From contig JAQCJC010000008.1 of NCBI GenBank assembly GCA_027593245.1, positions 1 through 45,660 on the forward strand: a DNA stretch of 45,660 nucleotides. Reading direction: 5' to 3'. The first letter of the stretch is position 1, and every line of letters starts with the position of its first letter. The stretch is from Bacteroidota bacterium (GTDB taxonomy: Bacteria > Bacteroidota > Bacteroidia > Flavobacteriales > Flavobacteriaceae). Shown piece after piece: positions 17,634 to 26,363 of the stretch. Position numbers and translations under genes: made by a program. The notes beneath the pieces were generated by a model, which had not been told where the DNA came from, searched no databases, and worked only from the letters and a program-made list of their open reading frames with translations.

Positions 17634-18742
17634 AACCTTACACCTATACCAAATTCCAATGCTTCCGCTTTAGCAGCATGCGATTTTAATGTTGCCGATA
17701 TAAACCATTTTTTAGCTATGAAATGTTTCATTCCCAGGCGATTATAATAACGCCCTTCAAAATCAAACGGAGCATAGACATAATAGCCCAAATGAGCAAG
17801 CACAGAAAATCGCCCAAATAACAATTCGTACCCTAGGTAAAGACCTACACGCTTATAGTCAACGTCATTTTCCACTTGACTTTCAGGGTAAGCTACACTT
17901 TGATAGTAAATATATTCTTTCAAAAATTTGGAATTAAAATACTCTGTCCCAATGGAAATTAAGCTTTTATCATTAATCTGTTTATCGGCAAAAAAAGAAA
18001 ATACGTAAAAAGGAAATTGAGGACTTCCCACTACGTCACTTTGATTGATCCCAGCTTTGAATACGGCTCCATAATGGACACTTTGGTCTATTTCTTGACT
18101 AATCTCTTGATTTGTTGATGTAGCCTTTAAAAAATTAGATTTACCATCTAGGGCAGCAGTTAAACCGAAATTAAATGCGATGGTGTTGATACTGGTATTC
18201 GGTGCTTTGATACTTGCATTCGATAAGTGTAGCAATGTTATTCCGGCCTGAACCCCAACAACGCCCAATAATTGGGGGCGTTTGTAATTGAGCATTAAAT
18301 AAGTGCCACTGAGAAAAGGCGAACCAAAAGCAATATTTTTTGGGTTTTTGTACTTATCGTAAGGATTAGTTACTAAAGAGATTCCTTGAGCAATACGCAA
18401 CATCAAACGACGCTTTAGAAAATAAAAATTATAATGCACATGAAGTCCATAAGCATTACCCAGAGTTGAATTATTAAAATTTTGAATGCTTAAAGAGGTG
18501 CCAAATTCAGGAAAATTGTAGCGTTTATGCCATGGTTTTTCACCAGAAACACGCTTGTTCCATCCCAAGATTAAACCATTAAGATGCGCTTGAATCAAGT
18601 GGGTAATATTCTGGTTATGACGCGCAATATTTCCTGAATACAAATTTAAATCAATATAGCTAAAGGGCTTGAGCTCTTGTGCATGCCCCAAAAAGAGCAC
18701 CCCAAAAAAGAAAAATAAAATACCGTGTTTTACCATATCCAT
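17630..18742 (-). CDS. Acyloxyacyl hydrolase / PagL-like lipid A deacylase
   Basis: A 370-residue outer-membrane protein with a signal peptide (ILFFFFGVLFLGHAQ) and repeated amphipathic strands. The motif H-L-S-N-A at residues 172-176 matches the His-x-Ser-Asn site of PagL-type lipid A 3-O-deacylases, where the His and Ser are catalytic. The protein is roughly twice the size of Pseudomonas PagL, as is usual for the Bacteroidota members annotated as acyloxyacyl hydrolase. It would remodel lipid A at the outer leaflet. It overlaps the GIN-domain gene by four bases. The start may be the ATG at 18742 or the one two codons later. Confidence 0.8.
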   Translation of the reverse strand: MDMVKHGILFFFFGVLFLGHAQELKPFSYIDLNLYSGNIARHNQNITHLIQAHLNGLILGWNKRVSGEKPWHKRYNFPEFGTSLSIQNFNNSTLGNAYGLHVHYNFYFLKRRLMLRIAQGISLVTNPYDKYKNPKNIAFGSPFLSGTYLMLNYKRPQLLGVVGVQAGITLLHLSNASIKAPNTSINTIAFNFGLTAALDGKSNFLKATSTNQEISQEIDQSVHYGAVFKAGINQSDVVGSPQFPFYVFSFFADKQINDKSLISIGTEYFNSKFLKEYIYYQSVAYPESQVENDVDYKRVGLYLGYELLFGRFSVLAHLGYYVYAPFDFEGRYYNRLGMKHFIAKKWFISATLKSHAAKAEALEFGIGVRL

Positions 18743-18818
18743 TGAGCCGTAAATCTAGTTAAATACAATCTCAAATCATATAAGCAGATGAAAGATTTTT
18801 TTTTTTCATTATTATCTC

Positions 18819-18826
18819 TAAATTTG
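18819..18826 (+). promoter_or_regulatory. -7 element of the metK promoter
   Basis: TAAATTTG is an exact match to the flavobacterial TAnnTTTG element. It lies 14 bases before the riboswitch P1 stem. No clear TTG is found at -33; the upstream DNA is a run of T. Confidence 0.55.
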
Positions 18827-18838
18827 CAGCATTACTAA

Positions 18839-18893
18839 ACGAGGATAAATTTGATCTGATTGCAACCTCAAAAAAAAAAGCTAAAACAGTGCC
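18839..18893 (+). ncRNA. SAM-II-like riboswitch upstream of metK
   Basis: The element has the parts of a SAM-II (RF00521-type) pseudoknot in order. P1 is GAGG (18841-18844) with CCTC (18866-18869). Its loop holds ATTTGATCTG and ATTGCAA. An A-rich strand (18870-18879) can form the U-A pairs of P2 with the TTT. The hallmark GCTAAA follows (18880-18885), and CAG (18887-18889) is able to pair with CTG in the loop. SAM-II is known from alphaproteobacteria and Bacteroidota. Downstream, TTTAGCTT (18900-18907) is the exact complement of AAGCTAAA (18878-18885), so a competing hairpin can break the aptamer. There is no T-run, so control is probably at translation: high SAM reduces metK expression. Confidence 0.85.
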
Positions 18894-18940
18894 AACCCCT
18901 TTAGCTTGTTGCGCTTATCATTCCTCATAAATAACCTATT

Positions 18941-20197
18941 ATGAGTTACTTATTTACTTCCGAAAGTGTTTCAGAAGGACACCCCGATAAAGTAGCAGAC
19001 CAAATTAGCGATGCAATCATCGACCATTTTTTGGCCTTCGATCCGCAAGCCAAAGTGGCTTGTGAAACATTGGTGACTACCGGGCAAGTTATTTTGGCTG
19101 GTGAGGTCAAATCTAAAACCTATTTGGACGTACAACAGATCGCTCGAGACACAATAAATAAAATTGGTTATACCAAAAGCGAATACATGTTTGACGGGAA
19201 TTCATGTGGGGTTCTTTCAGCCATACACGAGCAATCGGATGACATAAATAGAGGTGTTGATAAAGAAACCCCTGAAGAACAAGGGGCTGGTGACCAAGGT
19301 ATGATGTTTGGTTACGCCACCAATGAAACCGAAAACTACATGCCTTTGGCATTGGATTTGTCACACCGTATTTTAAAAGAACTTGCTGCTTTGCGTCACG
19401 CAAACAAAGACATCACTTATTTGCGTCCAGACTCTAAAAGTCAGGTTACTATTGAATATGGTGATGACAATGTCCCGTTGCGGATTGATTCTATTGTAAT
19501 CTCTACACAACATGACGACTTTTCTGATGATGAAAAAGAAATGCTTGATACGATCAAAAAAGACATTAAGGCCATTTTGATTCCAAGAGTAATCTCAAAA
19601 TTACCTGAGACCATCCAAGCACTTTTTAATGATAATATTACGTATCACATCAATCCAACAGGTAAGTTTGTAATTGGCGGCCCTCACGGAGATACCGGAT
19701 TGACTGGCCGTAAAATTATAGTAGACACCTACGGCGGAAAAGGCGCACATGGTGGAGGTGCATTTTCGGGAAAAGACCCAAGTAAAGTAGACCGGTCAGC
19801 GGCCTATGCCATGCGTCATATTGCCAAAAATATAGTGGCAGCGGGGGTGTGTTCTGAGCTTTTGGTACAAGTAAGTTACGCTATTGGCGTAGCCGAACCT
19901 ACGGGTGTTTTTGTAGATACTTACGGCACGGCCAATGTGGCTCTCAACGATGGTGCTATTGCACAAAAAATAATGGAACTATTTGACCTGCGCCCAGCGG
20001 CAATTGAGCAACGACTAAAACTTCGCACCCCAATGTACAGCGAAACCGCTGCTTATGGCCATATGGGGCGTACAAACGAAACTGTAGAAAAAGTATTTTA
20101 TCTACCCAATGGTGAAAAACGAGTGTTGGATGTAGAACTTTTTACGTGGGAAAAACTAGATTATACAGAAGCAATTAAAACTGCTTTCAAGCTCTAA
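18941..20197 (+). CDS. metK: S-adenosylmethionine synthetase
   Basis: A 418-residue methionine adenosyltransferase making SAM from methionine and ATP. Signature segments are [13 protein letters not shown] at the start, [12 protein letters not shown], and [19 protein letters not shown] with the P-loop-like turn. It is somewhat longer than E. coli MetK (384), with insertions in the middle ([18 protein letters not shown]), as is usual in Bacteroidota. It is preceded by a SAM-II-like riboswitch and followed by a strong hairpin terminator. Confidence 0.98.
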   Translation: MSYLFTSESVSEGHPDKVADQISDAIIDHFLAFDPQAKVACETLVTTGQVILAGEVKSKTYLDVQQIARDTINKIGYTKSEYMFDGNSCGVLSAIHEQSDDINRGVDKETPEEQGAGDQGMMFGYATNETENYMPLALDLSHRILKELAALRHANKDITYLRPDSKSQVTIEYGDDNVPLRIDSIVISTQHDDFSDDEKEMLDTIKKDIKAILIPRVISKLPETIQALFNDNITYHINPTGKFVIGGPHGDTGLTGRKIIVDTYGGKGAHGGGAFSGKDPSKVDRSAAYAMRHIAKNIVAAGVCSELLVQVSYAIGVAEPTGVFVDTYGTANVALNDGAIAQKIMELFDLRPAAIEQRLKLRTPMYSETAAYGHMGRTNETVEKVFYLPNGEKRVLDVELFTWEKLDYTEAIKTAFKL

Positions 20198-20217
20198 ACT
20201 AAAAACTCTTAAAACAT

Positions 20218-20247
20218 AAAAATGCCCCGCAATAGCGGGGCATTTTT
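20218..20247. terminator. Bidirectional terminator between metK and the barrel-protein operon
   Basis: AAAAATGCCCCGC - AATA - GCGGGGCATTTTT is a 13-bp perfect inverted repeat with A and T runs on both sides. It can end transcription of metK (+) and of the convergent gene at 20265 (-). Confidence 0.93.
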
Positions 20248-20264
20248 ATTGTAATTTTTTTTAT

Positions 20265-22976
20265 TTACAACTCATAGCGCACACGAAATGTTATGTAACG
20301 TGGTTGTATAAAATACTCAGTAGCACTCACAGAAATATTCCCTGCATTACTTTGATTTTGCGCACGAGTGTCTAAAAAGTTAGTGGCCTTAATTTCGTAC
20401 TCAAATTTCGCATCTTCATTTTTTCGGTAAGACAATGATGCATTCCAAAATTCAAATGTATTGATCGTCCCGTTTTCATCACTAAAATCATTGTAGGAAT
20501 AATCCGTTCTAAATGTGAACGCTTTTAAGATATAAGCATCAAATTCTAGGGTTGGGCTTTTGGTAAAAAACTTAGTGCTGTTTTGCCCTAAATTATTGTC
20601 TTGAATAGAATAACGGTAACTTAAATCTAAATTGGGTGCTGTGCGGAAATTCGTTCGTATTTGTGCTCTATATGTTTGTGAAAAATTTTCATTTACAGAC
20701 CGGCGATTTTGTATAAATTGATTGAATTTTGAATAGTTGAAATTAGCGCGAATTGTTCCACGAATTTTTCCAAATGTACGTTGAAAACGACCATTCGCAC
20801 TCACGCTTTCGTCTGCAAAAGGAGAATTGAAGGGCGAGGATACTCGAATAACATTGCCTGGCTGAAATAGAGACTCTGTTCGTATATTATCAATGCTTTT
20901 ATTATAATTAATACTCGCAAAAACATTGGTGTAATTAAACATATTGAAGCTGTAATAAAATAAGTTCAAGTTGTGTGACAAGGCACTTTCTAATGCTGGA
21001 TTTCCCGTAAATAAAGCGTTGTAATTATTCAAAACCAAACCACTAGCAAAGTTTGAAACATCAGTAAATTGAGTTTGCATACTATAAGTAAGGTTCAATG
21101 TTTCACTCTTTTTCAACTGGACAATAACATTTAAATCGGGTAAAAATCTGAAGAAATTATCCGTTACTTTTTGGCCAAACTGGGTGTTATTTACATTGTA
21201 CATGTGACCAGAAATACCAGGAGTGATTGTAAAAATACCTGCTTTTAGGCGGTAGTGAAGCCCTAAATAAACATCAGAGAAATTGTAATCTATAGCATTG
21301 ACATCCGCACCATTGTTATCGGCTGGGGTTACGTCTAGTCGTGAATTGTCATCTAAAAATTGAAAAATGTTAGAGTTAAACTTTTGATGACTTAAGATCG
21401 TTCCAAACGTCAAGTTGATATTACTTTTCTTATTCAAGATATTCCAATAATCCAGTTTTGCATCTAACTGGTTAGATTTTACACGCTTTTCTTGAGCTAA
21501 GTTATAATTGCTTTGGTTGTCATCGAGACCTAAGTTAGCTGCTGTACCTCCATAGCTAAGTTTATCTTCGATTATTGCATTGTAAAAAGGATCTTCATCT
21601 TTGATCAGGTGTTGGGCTTCAAGAGCAAAAATATTATTTTCATCAAGAGTATAGTAATAATTCAAATTTTGATTTAAGCTAAAAGGAGTGGTTTCTTCCA
21701 ACTGATCGATGTTGTTGTTTATTGATGAAAAGAACTGTTGGTCTTGTTCACTTTTTGACATCTGGCCAAAAACATCATACTCTAATTGGTTGTTGGCGTT
21801 AGGCTGATATTTTGAAGACAACTTCAACATCCCTAGGTTGTTTTCTTGAACTGTGTTACTTTCTGTTTCCTCATCGGGAATACCAAGATCAGGATCGGTA
21901 TACTGAACAGAACGATTTTCTTGAAGTTCGTTTCTACTGTTTGATAAAATAGCAAATCCGCCAATATCTAGAGAACTTTTTGGCGACCAACTGAAATTTG
22001 TGGCTCCAAATTTTGTATTAATGTCTTTTGCGCGGTTGTTTTGAAGCGTTAAAAACCCGATATCGTTACTGCCCAGATTAATGCTTGTTCCACTACTTAG
22101 GCTAGGTTTTTTAAAACCTCCGGTAAAATTAAAATAGTCTCTTCGAGTAAATGCGACCTCACCAATATTATTTAAATCTCCAATGAAGTTAATACTGTAA
22201 TCTGGGCTGTAGTAGAATAATTTTGGTTGTGCTAAATACAATATTTCTTGATCTGAGTCTCCAGCACCAGCCGTTACATTTCCAAACCAGAAGTTCTTTT
22301 TACCTTCTTTTAATTTGATGTTTATAGCTACATTATTTTGATTGTTAGTCACGCCACCTAACTGGCTAACTTCTGAATAGTTCTTTAAAACTTGCACCTT
22401 ATCAACTGCGTTTGAGGGTATGTTTTTTGTGGCCAATTTAGTATCACCATCAAAAAAATCCTTTCCTTCAACCATGAGTTTTGAAACGACTTTCCCTTCA
22501 ACTTCAACTTGACCATCCTCATTGATCTCCACACCTGGTAAGTTTTCCAAAATATCCTCTAATTTTCGCTCCGTTCCTTTATTGAAAGAGTCAGCATTGT
22601 ACACCAATGTATCTCCACTAATCGTAACAGGCATTTCATAAGTAAGCTCAACTTCGTCTAGGGCGTTGTCTTCTTGTAGGGTGAAATTTTTATTAACATT
22701 CGATTCGCCGGTTTGTATCGCCTGCGTCATCGATTTCATACCAATATAGCTGACCTGTATTGAATACAGTGTGTTTTTTTTCAAATCTAATCTGTATTTT
22801 CCCTCATCATTAGTAATGCCGTAGGAATCTAAAGCACTGGTAGCTTTATTGATGGCAATTACATTGGCTAATTCCAATGGATTCCCTATAGAATCTTTCA
22901 CATATCCTTCCAATTTGATCTGAGAGAAAGTGAGTCCACTAATTGATAATAAAAGAATGCTTATGTAATATTTCAT
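20265..22976 (-). CDS. TonB-dependent-receptor-like outer-membrane barrel with CarboxypepD_reg domain
   Basis: A 903-residue outer-membrane protein. It has a signal peptide (ILLLSISGLTFSQ), then a carboxypeptidase-regulatory-like beta sandwich at ~20-95 (EGYVKDSIGNPLELANVIA ... NDEGKYRL). A plug-like part follows at ~110-225 (ENLPGVEINEDGQVEVEGK, KNYSEVSQLGG). The rest is a large barrel ending in FRVRYEL. This layout is typical of Bacteroidota 'outer membrane beta-barrel family' proteins linked to GLPGLI proteins. Substrate unknown; peptides or metal ligands have been suggested for relatives. It is the last gene of a cluster with two GLPGLI genes upstream (31 bases to the nearer one). Confidence 0.92.
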   Translation of the reverse strand: MKYYISILLLSISGLTFSQIKLEGYVKDSIGNPLELANVIAINKATSALDSYGITNDEGKYRLDLKKNTLYSIQVSYIGMKSMTQAIQTGESNVNKNFTLQEDNALDEVELTYEMPVTISGDTLVYNADSFNKGTERKLEDILENLPGVEINEDGQVEVEGKVVSKLMVEGKDFFDGDTKLATKNIPSNAVDKVQVLKNYSEVSQLGGVTNNQNNVAINIKLKEGKKNFWFGNVTAGAGDSDQEILYLAQPKLFYYSPDYSINFIGDLNNIGEVAFTRRDYFNFTGGFKKPSLSSGTSINLGSNDIGFLTLQNNRAKDINTKFGATNFSWSPKSSLDIGGFAILSNSRNELQENRSVQYTDPDLGIPDEETESNTVQENNLGMLKLSSKYQPNANNQLEYDVFGQMSKSEQDQQFFSSINNNIDQLEETTPFSLNQNLNYYYTLDENNIFALEAQHLIKDEDPFYNAIIEDKLSYGGTAANLGLDDNQSNYNLAQEKRVKSNQLDAKLDYWNILNKKSNINLTFGTILSHQKFNSNIFQFLDDNSRLDVTPADNNGADVNAIDYNFSDVYLGLHYRLKAGIFTITPGISGHMYNVNNTQFGQKVTDNFFRFLPDLNVIVQLKKSETLNLTYSMQTQFTDVSNFASGLVLNNYNALFTGNPALESALSHNLNLFYYSFNMFNYTNVFASINYNKSIDNIRTESLFQPGNVIRVSSPFNSPFADESVSANGRFQRTFGKIRGTIRANFNYSKFNQFIQNRRSVNENFSQTYRAQIRTNFRTAPNLDLSYRYSIQDNNLGQNSTKFFTKSPTLEFDAYILKAFTFRTDYSYNDFSDENGTINTFEFWNASLSYRKNEDAKFEYEIKATNFLDTRAQNQSNAGNISVSATEYFIQPRYITFRVRYEL

Positions 22977-23007
22977 TATTTGAGTTTAAGCTTAATTGGT
23001 AATTGTT

Positions 23008-23865
23008 TTATTTTCGTTTACTATTTCCCCGGCCACGGTACATCTCTCGCATTTCTTTCATTTTTTGCTTGACGGTAGCGTTGTACTCTTTTCTTGAAAT
23101 TACACGGCCTTTTTCTGGTGCAGAAATTATACTTTTTTGTTCGGGATTTATGACGATTTTAGAACACAGAATAGTGGTCTGGTCCGCATTGACTTCAAGA
23201 ATGAGTCCTGGTAAACCCCAGAATTCTCCAGGTCCTTGATTTACGGGGATTTGAGGAGTATACCAAGCTGTTACCTCTATAGTTTTAGGCACTTCAATAT
23301 CAGCAGTAACTGAAGTGGTTTTTGTAGAGTCTGTTTCGCTTTTTTTATCTTCTTTTTTGGGTGTTTTTCTTCTCATGCTTCGCCAGTCGAATTCATCGAC
23401 AGTTTTTGTAGCGGTGGCCTTCATACACAAGTATTGTCCAATTTGCTTGGTTTCAGAACCAAACTTCCATTCTAACTGTTGGAGTGAGTCAGTAATTAAA
23501 AATTGTCGTCCAAAAAACTCTTGGTCTTGAATAAACTCTTTAGTCTTTATATTTTTGTACTGCGGTCCAGCAGAAAAACTACTCCCCCACATTCCAAAGC
23601 CACCTTGCCCAGGCGCCTCAAGCACTTCTTCTTCTTTGTATATAGAAACTGATTTATCAAAACTAAGTATGTAGGTTTTTTCAAACATGCTGCTCATGCG
23701 CTCCATTATTTGTTTTTTTTGAACTTCACTCATTTGGCGACCGCCCCAACTATCCATATCCGGATTGGTTTTGGAAACATAATAAGCCTTACCCTGAAAA
23801 TCTTGAGAAAAAACAAATAAATTACTGATTAGGAATGTGAAAATAATGATGCGCTTAAAGGTCAT
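23008..23865 (-). CDS. GLPGLI family secreted protein (copy 1)
   Basis: A 285-residue protein with a signal peptide (…ISNLFVFSQ) and the hallmark GLPGLI at 217-222 in FWGLPGLILEV. It also contains KTYILSFDK, TITDSL-like and WYTPQIPVNQGP segments. The family is defined only by this motif, and its function is not known; its genes usually sit beside an outer-membrane barrel, as here. The C-terminus is basic (RGRGNSKRK). It is paralogous to the next gene upstream. A -7 element (TAAATTTG) precedes it. Confidence 0.93.
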   Translation of the reverse strand: MTFKRIIIFTFLISNLFVFSQDFQGKAYYVSKTNPDMDSWGGRQMSEVQKKQIMERMSSMFEKTYILSFDKSVSIYKEEEVLEAPGQGGFGMWGSSFSAGPQYKNIKTKEFIQDQEFFGRQFLITDSLQQLEWKFGSETKQIGQYLCMKATATKTVDEFDWRSMRRKTPKKEDKKSETDSTKTTSVTADIEVPKTIEVTAWYTPQIPVNQGPGEFWGLPGLILEVNADQTTILCSKIVINPEQKSIISAPEKGRVISRKEYNATVKQKMKEMREMYRGRGNSKRK

Positions 23866-23888
23866 TTTTGGTTTTCTTGAATATTATA

Positions 23889-23896
23889 CAAATTTA
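23889..23896 (-). promoter_or_regulatory. -7 element upstream of GLPGLI copy 1
   Basis: On the minus strand TAAATTTG (23896-23889) matches TAnnTTTG exactly, 23 bases before the start codon at 23865. There is no TTG at a fitting distance, so this is a weaker call. If real, copy 1 and the barrel gene can be transcribed without copy 2. Confidence 0.4.
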
Positions 23897-23984
23897 CATT
23901 TTGTTTTATATGGGGACGTTAAATAATTCACAAAAGGAATTAACCTCCAATACGAATCTCTATTACTTTATCATCAGATCCTCG

Positions 23985-24785
23985 TCACCTATACTGTTCG
24001 TTCATCTCTTCCATTTTTTTTGCCATAATTTTATCGTATTCCTTTTGTGTTACTTGTTTCCCTTTTTTGGGCTCGGAAATTTCAATTGGCTTTTTGGGAT
24101 TGAATGTGATTTTACTACAAAGAATCGTCAAATCTCCATCGTTGACTTCTAAAATAAGACCTGGTAAGCCATGGTAACTTTCCGGACCATTACTTACAGG
24201 AATTTGTGGTGTATACCAAGCTGTAACGGTTATTGTTTTCATTTCAGGTGAAGTTGTAGGCTCTTCGTCATTTTGTTCATCATCACTACTAAATGTCATC
24301 ATTGACATTTCTTCTATTTCTTTTGTATACGTTGCTTTATAGCAAATGTAATCACCAATATTCTTAGTATCGCTGTGCAATTCCCAATCAATTGGCTGTA
24401 AACTATCTTTGATAATAAATTGCTTTCCAAAAGTTTCCTTTTGATTTGTAAATGACTGATGCTTTATATCCTTATACAATGCTCCAGAACCGCCCATTGA
24501 AGAAATGACCATAATAGATCCTCCGGAAGATGGTGGTGCCAGTACTTCGTCTTCTTTGTAAATTGACGTGTTTTTGTCAAAACTTAAGACATATGTTTTT
24601 TGAAATTGCTTTTTTAACATAGCCATGAGTTGCTTTTGCATCTCTCCTCCTCCAACTTGCGTACTATCAATTTTAAGATCTAACTTACGTTGAGCTTTAT
24701 ATGTGGCTAAACCTTGAAAATCTTGAGCAAATAATGAAAATGTGGAACATAAAATGAATAATACAAGTCTAAAAATTGCGTCCAT
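23985..24785 (-). CDS. GLPGLI family secreted protein (copy 2)
   Basis: A 266-residue paralogue of the gene at 23008. It has a signal peptide (LFILCSTFSLFAQ), KTYVLSFDKNTSIYKEDEV, and GLPGLI at 206-211 in YHGLPGLILEVNDGD. The two copies share the order of motifs and spacing, which suggests a tandem duplication. The gap to copy 1 is 119 bases. It diverges from the gene at 24886 across a 100-base AT-rich region. Function unknown. Confidence 0.93.
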   Translation of the reverse strand: MDAIFRLVLFILCSTFSLFAQDFQGLATYKAQRKLDLKIDSTQVGGGEMQKQLMAMLKKQFQKTYVLSFDKNTSIYKEDEVLAPPSSGGSIMVISSMGGSGALYKDIKHQSFTNQKETFGKQFIIKDSLQPIDWELHSDTKNIGDYICYKATYTKEIEEMSMMTFSSDDEQNDEEPTTSPEMKTITVTAWYTPQIPVSNGPESYHGLPGLILEVNDGDLTILCSKITFNPKKPIEISEPKKGKQVTQKEYDKIMAKKMEEMNEQYR

Positions 24786-24885
24786 AAAAAATTTTAAATT
24801 ATTATCTAAAGAGTTTTCGATAGAATAGACGACTTATTAAAAGAATTGTAACAGAAAATTAAATTTATTTTTTTGTATTTTTCCA

Positions 24886-25671
24886 ATGATGAAAAAATTA
24901 AGCTTTTTAATACTCACTTTTTTTTTGTGTACTGCGCAAGCGCAGGATTATGTAGAGGCTAAATTCCTAAAAAAAACAAAAACGGAATGGAGTGATTTTG
25001 TTGGGGTCGACCGTTTTGACAAGTATTACTACATACAAGACAACACTCTGTACAATAAGCGCGATGAGAAGATTCAATCGTACAGCAATCTTCAATTAGG
25101 CGAAATAAACGATGTACAAGTGTTCAATGCGCTCAAAGTTGTGATCCTTCACAAACGCCAAAACACAGTTGTACTTTTGGATAATCGCTTAGCAGAATTG
25201 ATAGAACTTAATTTTAACACAATAAGCCCTTATCGATTGGTCAATGGAGTTGCACTTAGCAGTGACTCTAGCATTTGGGTATACAACGAGCTGACACTTC
25301 AATTAGAATTATTCGATTACGAAACAAACAAAACAAGACTTAAAACCCTGCCTTTGGATGAGCAAAAAGTCAGTATGAATAGTGATTATAATAATGTGTA
25401 TGTATTGACAGGTTCCCTTTTTTATGAGTTTAATTACACTGGAAGCTTAGTCCGAAAAATAAATCACACTGGATTTGACAGTTTCAGGGTATTCAACGAT
25501 ATTTTGTTATTTAAGCGCGATAACACTATTTTTTACAGAGTTAACAATTCTGATGAATTTCAAATTTTAAAAATTCCTAAAAATTTAATTAAACAGTTTT
25601 TTGTAATGAATCAAACCTTGTATATTTATGACGGTGAATTTCTTCACCACTACCAACTTATAAAATATTAA
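24886..25671 (+). CDS. Uncharacterised secreted protein
   Basis: A 261-residue protein with a signal peptide (LSFLILTFFLCTAQAQ). The remainder is a series of short beta strands with repeated Y-x-x-x-x-N and L-Y-x-Y-x-x segments (for example YYIQDNTLYNK, VWVYNELTLQLELFDY-like, NNVYVLTGSLFYEF, TLYIYDGEFLHHY), which looks like a single beta-propeller. I do not recognise a named family. It is followed after 3 bases by the deoxynucleoside kinase gene, so the two are probably one transcript, but a functional link is not obvious. Confidence 0.8.
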   Translation: MMKKLSFLILTFFLCTAQAQDYVEAKFLKKTKTEWSDFVGVDRFDKYYYIQDNTLYNKRDEKIQSYSNLQLGEINDVQVFNALKVVILHKRQNTVVLLDNRLAELIELNFNTISPYRLVNGVALSSDSSIWVYNELTLQLELFDYETNKTRLKTLPLDEQKVSMNSDYNNVYVLTGSLFYEFNYTGSLVRKINHTGFDSFRVFNDILLFKRDNTIFYRVNNSDEFQILKIPKNLIKQFFVMNQTLYIYDGEFLHHYQLIKY

Positions 25672-25674
25672 ATT

Positions 25675-26289
25675 ATGCACATTGCAATTGCAGGTAACAT
25701 TGGCGCTGGAAAAACAACACTAACCCAGCTTTTAGCAAAACATTATAAATGGGAGGCACAACTAGAAGATGTTGTAGATAACCCATACTTAGATGACTTT
25801 TATAACCAAATGGAGCGTTGGAGTTTCAATTTGCAAGTTTATTTTTTAAACAGCAGATTTCGTCAGGTTTTACAAATTCGAAAAAGTGGTAAAGACATTA
25901 TTCAAGACCGGACCATTTATGAAGATGCCAATATTTTTGCGCCAAATCTACACGCAATGGGGCTGATGACCAATAGGGATTTTGATAATTATAGCTCATT
26001 GTTTAATTTGATGGAAAGTATGGTCGAAGCACCAGACTTACTTATTTATTTGCGCAGTTCTATTCCGAATCTAGTAAGTCAAATTCATAAGCGGGGGCGG
26101 GATTATGAAAACTCCATAAGCATTGATTACCTAAGCCGACTGAACGAACGCTATGAAGCATGGATCCATGGATACAAAAAAGGACGTCTTTTAATTATAG
26201 ATGTGGATGATTTAGATTTTGTAGAAAACAAAGAAGATTTAGGCAGGATTATCAGTAAAATTGACGCTGAAATAAACGGCCTTTTTTAA
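25675..26289 (+). CDS. Deoxynucleoside (deoxyadenosine-type) kinase
   Basis: A 204-residue dNK-family kinase that phosphorylates salvaged deoxynucleosides. It has the P-loop GNIGAGKTT (8-16), the substrate Glu segment EDVVDNPYLDDFY, the DRTIYED motif, and the lid RGRDYE. Bacterial members of this size are usually deoxyadenosine or deoxyguanosine kinases; the base preference cannot be read from motifs. It follows the propeller-like gene closely and ends in a shared terminator with hppA. Confidence 0.94.
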   Translation: MHIAIAGNIGAGKTTLTQLLAKHYKWEAQLEDVVDNPYLDDFYNQMERWSFNLQVYFLNSRFRQVLQIRKSGKDIIQDRTIYEDANIFAPNLHAMGLMTNRDFDNYSSLFNLMESMVEAPDLLIYLRSSIPNLVSQIHKRGRDYENSISIDYLSRLNERYEAWIHGYKKGRLLIIDVDDLDFVENKEDLGRIISKIDAEINGLF

Positions 26290-26311
26290 GTAAAATACAA
26301 CATTACTAAAC

Positions 26312-26339
26312 AAAAAAAGCACGCTATCGGCGTGCTTTT
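26312..26339. terminator. Bidirectional terminator between the kinase gene and hppA
   Basis: AAAAAGCACGC - TATCG - GCGTGCTTTT is a perfect inverted repeat with A and T runs on both sides. It serves the convergent genes ending at 26289 (+) and 26364 (-). Confidence 0.92.
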
Positions 26340-26363
26340 ATATATAAGTGATGATGACTAAAC

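Noticed and set aside
18792-18805. Run of T upstream of metK as a terminator or phase-variable tract
   Set aside because: There is no stem in front of it, and it lies outside coding sequence where the metK promoter's -33 region would be; a plain AT-rich promoter feature is more likely.
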